From Actinoallomurus purpureus (GTDB lineage: Bacteria > Actinomycetota > Actinomycetes > Streptosporangiales > Streptosporangiaceae): 64,000 nt of DNA. The stretch is from NCBI RefSeq assembly GCF_024055795.1, contig NZ_JAMXMY010000004.1, forward strand, positions 124,001-188,000, written 5' to 3'. Positions 1 to 9,682 of this stretch are shown one piece after another. Numbering within the stretch: the first letter of the stretch is position 1; the number at the start of each line of letters is the position of its first letter. The translations under genes were made by a program, and so were the position numbers. Under the pieces are notes generated by a model that was not told where the DNA came from, did not search any database, and saw only the letters and a program-made list of their open reading frames with translations.

Positions 1-3000
1 AGGATGGGGGCGGTGGCGGCGGGCTCGAGCAGGGTCAGCCGGTTGCTGGCGACGAGTTGGTTGAGCCGCAGGAACATACCCTCGGCCGACTGGGAGGTCT
101 GTGGGGCCAAATCCTGTTCCAGCGACGGGTCCACATTCCGTAGTGCCTGGCCCAACTGCCGTATCCCGCCGAAGTCGTAGATCTGGAACGGCCGTGAGGG
201 GACCCACTGCGGGCCGGAGAGCAACCCGCGCGCATCAGCGGGGACCTCGTCCGGGCCGATCTGTATGACGTATCCGCCCGGTGTGGGACCGGGGGTGACG
301 GTCGGGTCGAAGGCATACAGGCCGGGCTGGACCGATGCCGCGCGGTAGCCGCCGTCATCCGGCGCCTCATCGGCGTCGAACCGCAGACTCACCGACGCCG
401 GCTGCCAGCCGGTCGCCTGACTGACGGGACGTGGAAGGTGCTGGAGTACCGGGTCGAGCAGGTTGAGGATGCGCGTGGCCCGCCCGGCCCATACGAGACC
501 GTTGAGCCCGGCGCCGACCAGGCGCACCAGCAGTGCCTCGTCCAGCGGACGGGAGCTGACGATCCACGCGTAGGCGTACGGCACCTCGTTGAACTCGACG
601 CTGTTGACGGTACGTTTCCAGGTCCGCAGCTCGCGGGCGGAGGTCTGGAGGTCGGTCGTGGTGCGGTTACCGGACAGGCGCAGGGTCGGCCGGCCCTGGT
701 TGCCCCTGACCTGGCCCAGCGGTGCGAAGTCCATCTCGTGACTGGTGGTCCGGGTGGTGCTCACCCCGGTCGCGCCGGGCACCTTGAGCGCCGCGCCGTC
801 ACCGTTGGAGCGGCCGAAGACGTTGTCCACACCGGAGTTCGGATCCACCATCCGGCCGCGTATCCCCGCCAGGTCGACGCCCGGGGCGGGCCGGGCGGTG
901 AACGCCACCTCCACCAGCCGGGGCCCGAGCCAGGAGCGGTGGATGAAGTGGAAGGCGGTGTGGCCGTTCGGTCCAGCGTTGGGCAGGGTCCGCAGACCCA
1001 GCGTGGAGGTGTGCTCGTTGATCCGCGTCAGCACATTGCGCAGATAGGTGGCGTGACCGGGCCGGGTCACTCCCGGAGCCTGCTCCTCCACCGCGGCGAT
1101 CACGGCGTTGTGGAGGGCGTTTCTGCCGCCTTGCAGGTGGACTTCGGTAACCGCGCCCGCACCCATGGCGCCGCCGCCGTCGATGTACCACGGGGGCAGC
1201 ATCCGGTTCCGCGGCCGGCCTTCGGACAGCGGGGGGAAGTCGCCTATGGCCAGCAGTTCGGGATGGTTGCGCAGATCGTTGTCGACGAGTAGGAATTCCA
1301 GCCCGTCGGGGGCCTCCACCATGCGGGTGCGTTCCAGGCTGGGGCCGGGACGCAGCGTGCCGGCGACGATGTTGCCCAACCCCCGGCGGACGGTGACGGC
1401 GTAGACCACCTTCGCGGTGAACCGGTGGGCCAGCGTGGTGTCTTCGGTCGTCACCCGGAACGCACCGGTGTTGTCGTTCACCACCGAGCTGTCGGTCGTG
1501 GAGGAACCGAACTGATACGTGCCCGCAGGGTTGAAGGACCGGTGCGCGGTGCCGTACTGACCGGCCACCGCCCCCGCGAGGTGATGCCCCGCGGTGAGGG
1601 AGTCGGTGGTCATGGAGAAGTTGGTGGACTGCAGCCACCGCTCGCTGTCCAGCTTCGGCGGCTGCGGCAGCAACCGGACGTCGGTGATGTACCCCGTCAC
1701 CTCGACCGTGACGTCGGTTCCCGCGATCGCGCCGGCCGTGCCGCCGCCCTCGACCACGTAGGAGTCACGGAAGATACGCAGCGCATTCGCCGACAGGTGC
1801 TGGGGGGACAGCGCGTTCTGGTGTACCTGCTCGGTCGCCGACTCCCCGTTCGCGGCCGGCTCCCCCACCGCGACGTGCCGCACGAACCGCCACGCGGCCA
1901 CCGCCCCGGTCCACTTCGCCGTTTCCCAGGCGGCGGTCTTGGCCACGGACGTGGCCGCGTCGGTGAGGGCCTTGGCCCACGAAGACGCGGCCGGGGCCTC
2001 GGCTGCACGTGCGGTCGTATTCGCAGGTACGTGATGCGTCGGCAGGATCGGGCCGTGCCGCAGGCGGTCCGGACCGACCTGCGCCTCCAGATCGAGCTCC
2101 GCGTCGTCCGGCCTATCGTGCGGCCAGGCGCCGGGCATCGGCGGGGGCACGGTCTGTTGCGCGGCGCGCTCCAGCTCGGCCGCTTCCTGCTCCAGGTCGT
2201 TGAGGATGTTGTGGACGGTTTCCTTCAGCGCCTTGCTGCCCTCGACCCGTTCCAGCACGGCCGTGTCCGGCAGCCGCAGCACTCCGTCGTGGTAGGTGTG
2301 GCCGTCCCCGGGCAACGCCAGCCGAGCGATGTCTTCGTCCGTCTGGTCGCGTACGGTCACCGGCCGCGGGGCTGGGGCGGCGAGCGGCGCGCTCAGCGTA
2401 CGGAACGTCGGGACCGCCAGCCGCACCGAGCCGGCGACCTCCGCCGGCTCGGGGGCCGGTCCGTGGCTGAAGGAGAACTCCATCCGATAGGTGACCGGGA
2501 CCAGGAACAGCTGGCTTCCGTCCGCGGTGGGACTCAGCAGGTAGTACTCATGACCGGTGCCGGAGCTCGACCCGTTCACCTTCGCCGTCTGCCGGTTGTA
2601 GGTGTACTCGCCCGTGATCCGGTTCAGCCGCTGAGTGACCTGCTTGCTCTTGAGCGGGTTGGTGACCGAGCCGGTGACGCCGGCGTTCCACGCGAACGGT
2701 GCGGATCTGAACTGCTCGTCCCCGCCGATGGTGGAGCCGGTGTAGTTCAGCGTCTGCACATCAGGCAAGGTCCAGTAGTGCTCCACCTCGGCGTCCTGCC
2801 CGGTGTACCTGCGCTCGGCTGTCAGCTTCACCGTCGCTCGCCACACACCCGTTGTCGTGGGCAGCTCGAAGGTGATGCCGGCACCACCTTGGATCATCTC
2901 CTCCAGCTCCGAGCGCAGCCCCAACCGCGACCGCGCCTGGTCCAGTTTGCGCATGTTGTTCAGTCGGCTGGCCCGGACGGACTTTTGGGTGACCGTGTCC

Positions 3001-5000
3001 AGCGCCGCTGCCACAGTGGACTGCGACGGCAGGAAACCGTGCTCACCAAGCCATTGCTCCGCCTGATCAAACAGCGGCTTTACGTCGCTGACCTGCAAAG
3101 GCGTTGTGGACACCCCGAGCGAGTGCAGATGCGCCAGATGCGCCGGCAGGTACCGGGGCTGCGTGGGCGCATGCCCGAGGGTCGCCAGCGACGGCACCTT
3201 CATGGTCACTGGGTACCGTTTCCCGGCATCGGCCAGCGGCGTGCCCGCCACCGGATGCGCCTCCGTACCAGCCGGACGTACGAGAGTGACCCGTACCCTC
3301 GCCTGCGGCGCCACCTGGAACAACGGCTTGGCCGCCCGCAGCGAGCGCACCACCCGCGCGCTGCCACCCGAACTCAACGTGTGGGCGAACGTGTGGTTCA
3401 CGCCGGCCTGGACGGTCAGGGTGCCGCCGATACCGTCCACCCCGGTCTTCGGGTCCTCGTCGCCTCCCAGCACGAACGACAACCCCGGAATCGGCAGGTT
3501 CACCCCCAGGGCATTGGTCACCGACGAACTGCCCTGCATCCTCAGCGACCGCAGGACATACGTCTCCACCACCGCGTTCTGCGTCGTCGGCCCCGTGATC
3601 CGGTCACCCCCGTCGAGGTCGAGGCCGATCTTCAGATACCCGACCACGGCCCCGGACTTCGCGTACAAGGTGGGCGACGGCACCGACCCGCCCCATGCCG
3701 ACGGCAGGTTGGCCCGGAGGTTGCCCTCGCTGAAGAACTCCCTCAGCTCCTCCCGCGACCAGTCGGACAGGTGGCCCAGGTGGCCGGAGAACGAGGCCAT
3801 GACGTCGGCGAACAGCCGGTCGTGCTCGGGGATGTTCACCGGGCCGTACAGCGGTACCTCGTCCAGCAGCCGCTCGACCGGCGCCGGTACGGTCGCCGGA
3901 TCGTTCGGATCCTGGAGAGCCGGCACCGCTTGCGACAGGTGCTTGGGGAACCACACCACCAGTTTGTCGGGAGCCGGCCCCTTCACCGCCTGCCAGCCGT
4001 CGTCTGGCACCCGGCCTGAGAAGAGCTCCGATGTCGCGTCTCCCGGCCGCAACTGCCATGTCATCTCGTACTCGTAGGGGAAGGTACGTTCCCGGACGCG
4101 CAGGATGACCATGGGCTGGATGGTCGAACCCGTCGTGACCACGCTGGTGGCCTGGTTGTAGACCATGTTGAGCTGTGGGCTGACCGCCACCTGGTGCAGC
4201 TTGCCGCGGTCGGTATCGAAGTAGTGGGTATAGGCGGCAGAGCCCGGCCGTACGCTGCCCTTTGCCGCAGTGTCGTCCGTCTCACCGATACCGAAAGCCC
4301 AGCGTTGCACCGTCACGGGCGGACCGCCGTCGGGCATCGACGGCATCCCCGGGTCCGCCTTGCCCACCAACGTCGCCGACAACCGCAGCGAGACCGGATA
4401 CCACCGCCCCTTGTACTTCACCCGCAACGGCAACCCCGACGTGCTGAACAGCCGAGTCCACTCCGCGGTCAGCAGACGGCTCGTCAGCACACGGTCCACA
4501 TCGGCATGAAACTGCGCATCCGGCTCTGTGTTGCCCTCCACCACCCGGAACACCTGCCGCCGAAGCCACTCAACCGTCCCCTGCGGCACCGGAGCGATGT
4601 GCGCTAGCTCCACCGCACCGTCCCGCCCCGTCCCGAAATCCCGGACCGGGCCGCTCGGCGCGCCGGCCTCCTCCGGTTCGCGCACCGCGACGCGGGTCCG
4701 ACCGGCACGCGGGGCGGCCCGCCTGGAACGCCGCGCGGTGACTGCCGGGGCGGACGCCGGGGTCCAGGTGGGCCGTCCGGCCGCCTGCGATGCGGCGACG
4801 ACGGATCGTGGATCAGCCACGGTCACGGGCCGGGTGCGGCTCGGCGTGGCCGGTGCGACGGCCGGGTCGATGATGAACACGCCGCCGATCAGATGACCGG
4901 AGGCGACGTCAACGCACGCGTGAGGGACGGCCGCAGCGCTTCGTGTTGACATCCGCCATCCGGCTGCCTGCCGGTACTCACGATCAACGGGGCTGACCAT
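1..5000 (-). CDS. Giant protein of unknown function, C-terminus beyond the window
   Basis: Reading the minus strand from ATG at 5000 gives 1,666 consecutive sense codons up to the window edge, so the gene continues to the left. An in-frame TAG at 5015-5013 limits the start to GTG 5006 or ATG 5000; an AGGGA box nine bases before ATG 5000 favours it. No signal peptide or membrane segment is visible and cysteine is scarce (one near residue 28). The N-terminal 100 residues are Ala/Pro/Arg-rich and look disordered. The rest has long beta-rich stretches ending in Thr/Val runs, plus a Glu/Ala-rich helical piece near residue 930. Such very large, poorly characterised proteins are known from filamentous actinomycetes, and some belong to polymorphic-toxin or contact systems. 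No catalytic domain can be named from the visible part. Confidence 0.85.
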   Translation of the reverse strand, partial: MVSPVDREYRQAAGWRMSTRSAAAVPHACVDVASGHLIGGVFIIDPAVAPATPSRTRPVTVADPRSVVAASQAAGRPTWTPASAPAVTARRSRRAAPRAGRTRVAVREPEEAGAPSGPVRDFGTGRDGAVELAHIAPVPQGTVEWLRRQVFRVVEGNTEPDAQFHADVDRVLTSRLLTAEWTRLFSTSGLPLRVKYKGRWYPVSLRLSATLVGKADPGMPSMPDGGPPVTVQRWAFGIGETDDTAAKGSVRPGSAAYTHYFDTDRGKLHQVAVSPQLNMVYNQATSVVTTGSTIQPMVILRVRERTFPYEYEMTWQLRPGDATSELFSGRVPDDGWQAVKGPAPDKLVVWFPKHLSQAVPALQDPNDPATVPAPVERLLDEVPLYGPVNIPEHDRLFADVMASFSGHLGHLSDWSREELREFFSEGNLRANLPSAWGGSVPSPTLYAKSGAVVGYLKIGLDLDGGDRITGPTTQNAVVETYVLRSLRMQGSSSVTNALGVNLPIPGLSFVLGGDEDPKTGVDGIGGTLTVQAGVNHTFAHTLSSGGSARVVRSLRAAKPLFQVAPQARVRVTLVRPAGTEAHPVAGTPLADAGKRYPVTMKVPSLATLGHAPTQPRYLPAHLAHLHSLGVSTTPLQVSDVKPLFDQAEQWLGEHGFLPSQSTVAAALDTVTQKSVRASRLNNMRKLDQARSRLGLRSELEEMIQGGAGITFELPTTTGVWRATVKLTAERRYTGQDAEVEHYWTLPDVQTLNYTGSTIGGDEQFRSAPFAWNAGVTGSVTNPLKSKQVTQRLNRITGEYTYNRQTAKVNGSSSGTGHEYYLLSPTADGSQLFLVPVTYRMEFSFSHGPAPEPAEVAGSVRLAVPTFRTLSAPLAAPAPRPVTVRDQTDEDIARLALPGDGHTYHDGVLRLPDTAVLERVEGSKALKETVHNILNDLEQEAAELERAAQQTVPPPMPGAWPHDRPDDAELDLEAQVGPDRLRHGPILPTHHVPANTTARAAEAPAASSWAKALTDAATSVAKTAAWETAKWTGAVAAWRFVRHVAVGEPAANGESATEQVHQNALSPQHLSANALRIFRDSYVVEGGGTAGAIAGTDVTVEVTGYITDVRLLPQPPKLDSERWLQSTNFSMTTDSLTAGHHLAGAVAGQYGTAHRSFNPAGTYQFGSSTTDSSVVNDNTGAFRVTTEDTTLAHRFTAKVVYAVTVRRGLGNIVAGTLRPGPSLERTRMVEAPDGLEFLLVDNDLRNHPELLAIGDFPPLSEGRPRNRMLPPWYIDGGGAMGAGAVTEVHLQGGRNALHNAVIAAVEEQAPGVTRPGHATYLRNVLTRINEHTSTLGLRTLPNAGPNGHTAFHFIHRSWLGPRLVEVAFTARPAPGVDLAGIRGRMVDPNSGVDNVFGRSNGDGAALKVPGATGVSTTRTTSHEMDFAPLGQVRGNQGRPTLRLSGNRTTTDLQTSARELRTWKRTVNSVEFNEVPYAYAWIVSSRPLDEALLVRLVGAGLNGLVWAGRATRILNLLDPVLQHLPRPVSQATGWQPASVSLRFDADEAPDDGGYRAASVQPGLYAFDPTVTPGPTPGGYVIQIGPDEVPADARGLLSGPQWVPSRPFQIYDFGGIRQLGQALRNVDPSLEQDLAPQTSQSAEGMFLRLNQLVASNRLTLLEPAATAPI

Positions 5001-5228
5001 GGCCACGCTTCCCTATGACGACTTCTCCGTGGCGGCCTTCGGAACACATAAGGACCCCGCTCAGAGCTGGGATCATATTCACGCATGACCGAAACTTGTG
5101 TTACGGCTCTGATAAATCGGTGTGACGGCCAGCCTGTACGGCCGACGCCGAGGCGGGCGTCTGGTCGACCTCGCTGCCGCCAATCTGAGCCATGAGGCGG
5201 CATGTGACTCATGGCGTCCGCCAGTAGG

Positions 5229-6209
5229 TCAGTTGATGCGGGGCCGCGACGAACCACTGCTCGATGTGGGAGGCGTTGGAGCCGCCGGCGGGGGTCGGTG
5301 GGCGTCACGGGAGGTGGCGGCGGTGTGTAGTGCCTTGATCAATGCTTTGACCTGTGGGACGCGGTTCATGTCCGGCCACAGCAGAGCGAAGATCTGTCGC
5401 CGTGGCCAGTCCTGCAGGGGCCGAGCAACGACGCGGTGGTCGTTGTGTGCGGTGGTTCCGAGTTCGTTCATTACGGCCAGGCCGACTCGACTGGCGACAA
5501 GGCAGTGGATGGTGAGCTGGTCGTCGCTGGTCGCAGCGATCTTCGGGGTGAATCCGGCTGCCCTGCACGCGGCCATGACGCGTGATCGTTGAGTTTCCAG
5601 CACCCAGCGTTCGTCTGCGAGATCGGCGAGCGCCACGGTGGATGCGCCGGCGGCCGGGTGGTCAGCGGGGAGCAGCACGCAGCGCCGGTCGGTCATCAGC
5701 GGCACGCGGTGTAGCCGCGCGTCGGTGTGGACGGCGTCGTCTGCGACGGGGTCGTCGTCCAGGTCGCACATGAGAGCGAGGTCCACCTCGCCGGCGATCA
5801 GCAACTCGTGGGATCTGCCACATCCGGCTTGGGTAAGGACCACCTCGAGTTCGGGGTCGGTCCTGCGGAGGTCTGCGAGTGCTGCGGGTACCAGGCTGAC
5901 GCAACCGCTTTGGAAAGCGGACAGACGCACGCGCCCGCCACGCGTCGCCGCGAATGGAGCGAGTTCATCTTCAGCGGCTCGCAACGCGGCGAGCACGGCC
6001 TCTGCCTGCCGCGCCAGGATTCTTCCGGCATTCGTCAGCTGGATCCTCCGGCCGGCCTTGATGACCAGCGGCGTGCCGGCCGCTCGTTCCAGCATCCGCA
6101 TGTGGTAGCTCACCGCCGGCTGCGTGTAACCCAGAGTAGCCGCAGCCGCCGTGTAGGTGCCGGTACGTGCCACTTCCGTCAGGACTTCAAGATGGCGTGG
6201 GTCGAACAT
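5229..6209 (-). CDS. LysR-family transcriptional regulator
   Basis: 326 residues. The N-terminal winged HTH (residues about 2-60, including YTQPAVSYHMRMLE) is a textbook LysR DNA-binding domain, followed by a linker helix and a periplasmic-binding-protein-like effector domain (about 90-295). The last 30 residues are Pro/Ser-rich and probably disordered. It is divergent from a five-gene glutamate/glutamine-type transport and amidotransferase operon, with about 120-150 bp between the starts, the normal arrangement for a LysR protein controlling its neighbour. The effector is unknown; the neighbours suggest an amino acid, amide or related nitrogen compound. The 227 bp between this gene and the giant gene hold no further gene. 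Confidence 0.93.
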   Translation of the reverse strand: MFDPRHLEVLTEVARTGTYTAAAATLGYTQPAVSYHMRMLERAAGTPLVIKAGRRIQLTNAGRILARQAEAVLAALRAAEDELAPFAATRGGRVRLSAFQSGCVSLVPAALADLRRTDPELEVVLTQAGCGRSHELLIAGEVDLALMCDLDDDPVADDAVHTDARLHRVPLMTDRRCVLLPADHPAAGASTVALADLADERWVLETQRSRVMAACRAAGFTPKIAATSDDQLTIHCLVASRVGLAVMNELGTTAHNDHRVVARPLQDWPRRQIFALLWPDMNRVPQVKALIKALHTAATSRDAHRPPPAAPTPPTSSSGSSRPRIN

Positions 6210-6220
6210 GAACGCCGATC

Positions 6221-6249
6221 ATAAAGATCTTTTATTGTTCTGACAAGAA
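6221..6249. promoter_or_regulatory. Candidate LysR operator region
   Basis: Just upstream of the LysR start and in the divergent promoter region are two AT-rich inverted repeats in otherwise GC-rich DNA: AAAGATCTTT (6223-6232, a perfect 10-bp palindrome) and TTCT-GACA-AGAA (6238-6249). Paired dyads in a divergent intergenic region are typical of LysR-type binding. Inferred from position and symmetry only. Confidence 0.45.
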
Positions 6250-6356
6250 TCCTTCATTGGACGAATGGAATAGCGAGACCTCATGCTTGGCGACATCGAT
6301 CGTCAACGAACGCGCGCCACGTTGGCCGCTGAATGTGGAACGAGGTGATGCTCGTT

Positions 6357-7127
6357 ATGGCTATGCCCGACAGCTTGGCCGTGGATGCCGCAGACGCGCT
6401 GGTGCGGCTGGCCAAGGTGACCAAATCCTTCGGCGACCAGATTGTGTTGCGTGATGTCGACGTTGATGTGTACGCGGGCGAGGTCGTCGTTCTTCTCGGC
6501 GCGTCCGGGTCAGGAAAGTCGACGTTGTGTCGGTGTATTAACCGGCTGGAGAGCATCGACTCGGGACAGATCGCCATCGATGGAAAGGTGTTGCCCGAGG
6601 AAGGCCGTGATCTGGCGCGATTGCGGGCCGATGTCGGCATGGTGTTCCAGTCCTTCAACCTGTTTGGGCATAAGACGGTGCTTGAGAACATCACTCTGGC
6701 TCCCGTCAAAATCCGCGGCATCTCAAAATCGGAGGCCGCGAAGCGCGCCCACGATCTATTGGAGCGGGTCGGCCTCGCCCACAAGGCGAAGGCGTATCCG
6801 GCCGAGCTCTCCGGTGGGCAGCAGCAGCGGGTCGCAATCGCCAGGGCACTGGCCATGGAGCCCAAGGTGATGCTGTTCGACGAACCGACCTCAGCGCTCG
6901 ATCCAGAGATGATCAATGAGGTCCTGGACGTTATGACCGAACTCGCCGCGGAGGGAATGACGATGCTCGTCGTCACGCACGAGATGGCCTTCGCGCGACG
7001 GGTCGCCGACCGTGTCGTCTTTCTCGATCGGGGACAGATCGTCGAGACCGGCACTCCGGCTGAGTTCTTCACCAGACCGCGGACTGACCGAGCCCGCGAT
7101 TTTCTGGCCAAAATTCTTACCCACTGA
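6357..7127 (+). CDS. Polar amino acid ABC transporter ATP-binding protein
   Basis: About 256 residues from ATG 6357; in-frame ATGs at 6333 and 6348 are alternatives. I prefer 6357 because the AGG at 6343-6345 lies about 11 bases upstream. Walker A is GASGSGKST, the Q-loop is FQSFNLFGH, the signature is LSGGQQQR, Walker B is [12 protein letters not shown] and the switch is VTHEM, so all nucleotide-binding motifs are intact. This is the GluA/GlnQ/HisP subgroup that energises uptake of glutamate, glutamine and related compounds. It is the first gene of an operon with a binding protein, two permeases and an amidotransferase. Confidence 0.95.
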   Translation: MAMPDSLAVDAADALVRLAKVTKSFGDQIVLRDVDVDVYAGEVVVLLGASGSGKSTLCRCINRLESIDSGQIAIDGKVLPEEGRDLARLRADVGMVFQSFNLFGHKTVLENITLAPVKIRGISKSEAAKRAHDLLERVGLAHKAKAYPAELSGGQQQRVAIARALAMEPKVMLFDEPTSALDPEMINEVLDVMTELAAEGMTMLVVTHEMAFARRVADRVVFLDRGQIVETGTPAEFFTRPRTDRARDFLAKILTH

Positions 7128-7153
7128 CGAATCTCGACGATAGGGAGCATGGC

Positions 7154-8095
7154 ATGATCCTTGTTGACGCTAGGCGGCGGATGTGCGCCGCCCTGATTCC
7201 AGCCTGCGCTTTGGTCGCCGCTGTCTCCGCATGCGGTGACGGGACAGGGCAAGGTCTTCCCCCCGCGTCGGGATCGACCGATGCGTACCAGCAGGTCATC
7301 GACGCCGCTCCGACTGCACGGGGGTCGGACATTCCGGCCGGCAGTCTGATGGCGAAGATCAAAAGTAGAGGGACGTTGATCGTCGGCGGCACCGAAACGG
7401 CGGCGTTGTTCTCGCTGAAGGATCCGATCAGCGGCAAAACCCGCGGTTTCGACGCCGGACTCGCCGCGATGCTGGCTAAATACATCACCGGAAAGCCCGA
7501 TGTGAAGCTGATGCAGGTCAGCGTGAACACGCGCGAGGCGCTGCTGCAGAACGGTACCGTGGACACCGTTTTTGCCACTTACACCATCACCCCCGAACGG
7601 GCGAAGAAGGTGGCGTTCGCCGGTCCGTATTACTCATCAGGCGATGCGATCCTTGTGAGGAAGGGCGAGAAGTCGATCAACGAGGCGTCCGATCTGAACA
7701 ACAAGACGGTGTGCACGGAGACCAGTTCGGTCGCCGCCAACGACATCAAGAAGGCCGCACCGAAGGCGAAAGTCGTCCTGTTCGACCAAAATACCCAATG
7801 CGTGCAGGCGGTCGAAGATGGCAGGGCTGCCGCGTACGTGCTCGATCAGGGCATCCTGCTCGGCGACGCGTACCGCGACCATAAGGTCACGGTCGTCGGC
7901 CAGCCGTTCACGACTGAGCCGTACGGTATCGGCCTGTCCCAATCGGCGCCCGAAATGAAGACATTCGTGAACAACTGGCTGAAGCTGATCCAGACCAACG
8001 GGCAATGGGCGAAGCTGTGGAAGGCGACCATCGGCACTGCGGTCAGCGGCGATGCCCCAAGCCCGTTGGCGATCGGCTCCGTCGCGGGTAGCTGA
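7154..8095 (+). CDS. Glutamate/glutamine-type ABC substrate-binding lipoprotein
   Basis: 313 residues. An N-terminal signal ends in the lipobox VSAC (Cys about residue 27), so the mature protein is membrane-anchored outside the cell. The body is a family 3 solute-binding protein: GTLIVGG near the start of the first lobe, then GFDAGLAAMLA, DTVFATYTITPERAKKVAFAGPYY and a second lobe with EDGRAAAYVLDQG. It delivers substrate to the two downstream permeases. GGGAG sits a few bases before the ATG. The 26-bp gap from the ATPase gene and 5-bp gap to the first permease indicate one transcript. Confidence 0.94.
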   Translation: MILVDARRRMCAALIPACALVAAVSACGDGTGQGLPPASGSTDAYQQVIDAAPTARGSDIPAGSLMAKIKSRGTLIVGGTETAALFSLKDPISGKTRGFDAGLAAMLAKYITGKPDVKLMQVSVNTREALLQNGTVDTVFATYTITPERAKKVAFAGPYYSSGDAILVRKGEKSINEASDLNNKTVCTETSSVAANDIKKAAPKAKVVLFDQNTQCVQAVEDGRAAAYVLDQGILLGDAYRDHKVTVVGQPFTTEPYGIGLSQSAPEMKTFVNNWLKLIQTNGQWAKLWKATIGTAVSGDAPSPLAIGSVAGS

Positions 8096-8100
8096 TATCG

Positions 8101-8745
8101 GTGAATGCGATCATCGACCACAGCGGGCAGCTCGCCCACGGCCTTTTCCTCACCTTGGCGATGACCATCTGCGGATTCGCCTGCGCGCTGGCCCTCGGCG
8201 TCCTGCTCGCCGTCCTCCTGATCAGCCCGGTGGCACCGATGCGCACGCTGGCGACCGCCTATGTGGCGGTGTTCCGTAACATCCCGCTATTGGTATGGCT
8301 CGTGCTCTTCGTGTTCGGCCTCCCCGAAATCGGGATGCTGTACTCGCTGCTGACCACCGTCACGGTGGCGATGGCGCTGTATTGGGCCGCATTCATCTGC
8401 GAGGTGATCCGGTCGGGCGTCCGCACCGTCCCGCCCGGCCAGATCGAGGCCGCCCGCGCGTTGGGCTTCCGCTTCATGCAGATTCTCCGGCACCTGGTAC
8501 TGCCGCAGGCGACCCGCTCGATGGTGCAGCCGCTGGGCAACATCTTCATCGCTTTGACCCTGAACACGTCGCTGGCCGCCGCAGTCGGCGTTCGGGAACT
8601 GACCGGCGAAGCCCAGTTCTTCACCATCAGGTACGACATCCCGATTCCGATCTTCGCGGTGACGACCGCGATCTATGTCCTGATGACGCTGACCGGGGGA
8701 CTGGTCACCGGTCGACTGGAGCGAAAGTTGGCGATCAACCGGTGA
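8101..8745 (+). CDS. Amino acid ABC transporter permease
   Basis: 214 residues from GTG 8101. It has about five hydrophobic segments and the HisM/GltJ-type EAA loop (QIEAARALGFRFMQILRHLVLPQA), which docks the ATPase. Length and topology match three- to five-helix permeases of the polar amino acid uptake class. The last four bases overlap the next permease gene (GTGA at 8742-8745), so the two are translationally coupled and probably form a heterodimeric channel. Confidence 0.93.
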   Translation: MNAIIDHSGQLAHGLFLTLAMTICGFACALALGVLLAVLLISPVAPMRTLATAYVAVFRNIPLLVWLVLFVFGLPEIGMLYSLLTTVTVAMALYWAAFICEVIRSGVRTVPPGQIEAARALGFRFMQILRHLVLPQATRSMVQPLGNIFIALTLNTSLAAAVGVRELTGEAQFFTIRYDIPIPIFAVTTAIYVLMTLTGGLVTGRLERKLAINR

Positions 8746-9617
8746 ACACAGAGGCGAACACGTTGTTCGACGTTCCCGGCCCGCGAGGTCGGCGCCGGAT
8801 AAGGATCGCCACGGCTCTGTCCCTGGTGGCGATCGGCGCGCTGGCCCTCCTGGCGGTTCACCGCTTCGCCGACCACGGGATGCTGGCCGCGGACCAGTGG
8901 CGGATGTTCACTCAGTGGCCGACGCTCCGTTTTCTGCTGGTGGGAGTGCAGGCGACCGTGGTGGTCACCGCGGTCGCCGCCGCCATCGCCTTCCCTCTCG
9001 GAGCGCTTGTGGCATTGGCTCGGCTCTCCCAGTCCAGATACCTGCGCTGGCCGGCTCGCGCCTACGTGGAGATCTTCCGCGCAATTCCGATTCTGTTGCT
9101 CCTGTATGTGTTCCTGTTCGGCCTGCCCCGCCTGGGACTGACATTGCCGACCTTCTGGCAGCTCGTCGTCCCAATCGTCGCGAGCAACTCCGCAGTGATA
9201 GCGGAGATATGTCGCGCGGGAATACTCGCCCTCGATCGGGGCCAGTCCGAGGCCGCCTACAGCCTTGGCATGACATATCGGCGAGCGATGCACCACGTCG
9301 TGATTCCGCAGGCCGTACGCAAGGTGACCCCCACACTGGTAGGACAGCTGGTTCGGCTACTCAAGGACTCCACGCTCGGATACGTGGTCAGCTACATAGA
9401 ACTGCTACATCAAGCCCAAGTACTGGGCGAGTATTACCACATCGTACTGCCCGCCTATCTCGTCGTGGCCGCGGTGTACGTCGCGATCAACATGGCACTG
9501 TCGCGACTTGCCCATCATCTTGAGAATCGCACAGGTCTGCGTGTTCGACGGACGCGAAAGACGTCGGATACCGCAAGGACTCGCTTGATCAGCCCATTTC
9601 TCGGACGCACACGCTGA
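8742..9617 (+). CDS. Amino acid ABC transporter permease (second subunit)
   Basis: 291 residues from GTG 8742, which overlaps the stop of the preceding permease. After an N-terminal membrane segment (about residues 20-42) comes a conserved permease core with EIFRAIPILLLLYVFLFGLPRLG and an EAA loop (QSEAAYSLGMTYRRAMHHVVIPQA). It is longer than its partner because of the N-terminal extension and a basic C-terminal tail of about 35 residues. A longer open frame extends upstream of 8742, but that part is only the preceding permease read in another phase. Confidence 0.93.
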   Translation: MNTEANTLFDVPGPRGRRRIRIATALSLVAIGALALLAVHRFADHGMLAADQWRMFTQWPTLRFLLVGVQATVVVTAVAAAIAFPLGALVALARLSQSRYLRWPARAYVEIFRAIPILLLLYVFLFGLPRLGLTLPTFWQLVVPIVASNSAVIAEICRAGILALDRGQSEAAYSLGMTYRRAMHHVVIPQAVRKVTPTLVGQLVRLLKDSTLGYVVSYIELLHQAQVLGEYYHIVLPAYLVVAAVYVAINMALSRLAHHLENRTGLRVRRTRKTSDTARTRLISPFLGRTR

Positions 9618-9682
9618 AGCGTTTGATCAATCAACTACATATCGCGCTATGACGCCATGCGTCACGGACAAGGATCTCTTCT

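Noticed and set aside
1425-4019. 864-codon plus-strand open frame
   Set aside because: It is the antisense of the giant minus-strand gene. Its product is Arg/His/Gly-rich without motifs, and third-position GC bias supports the minus strand.
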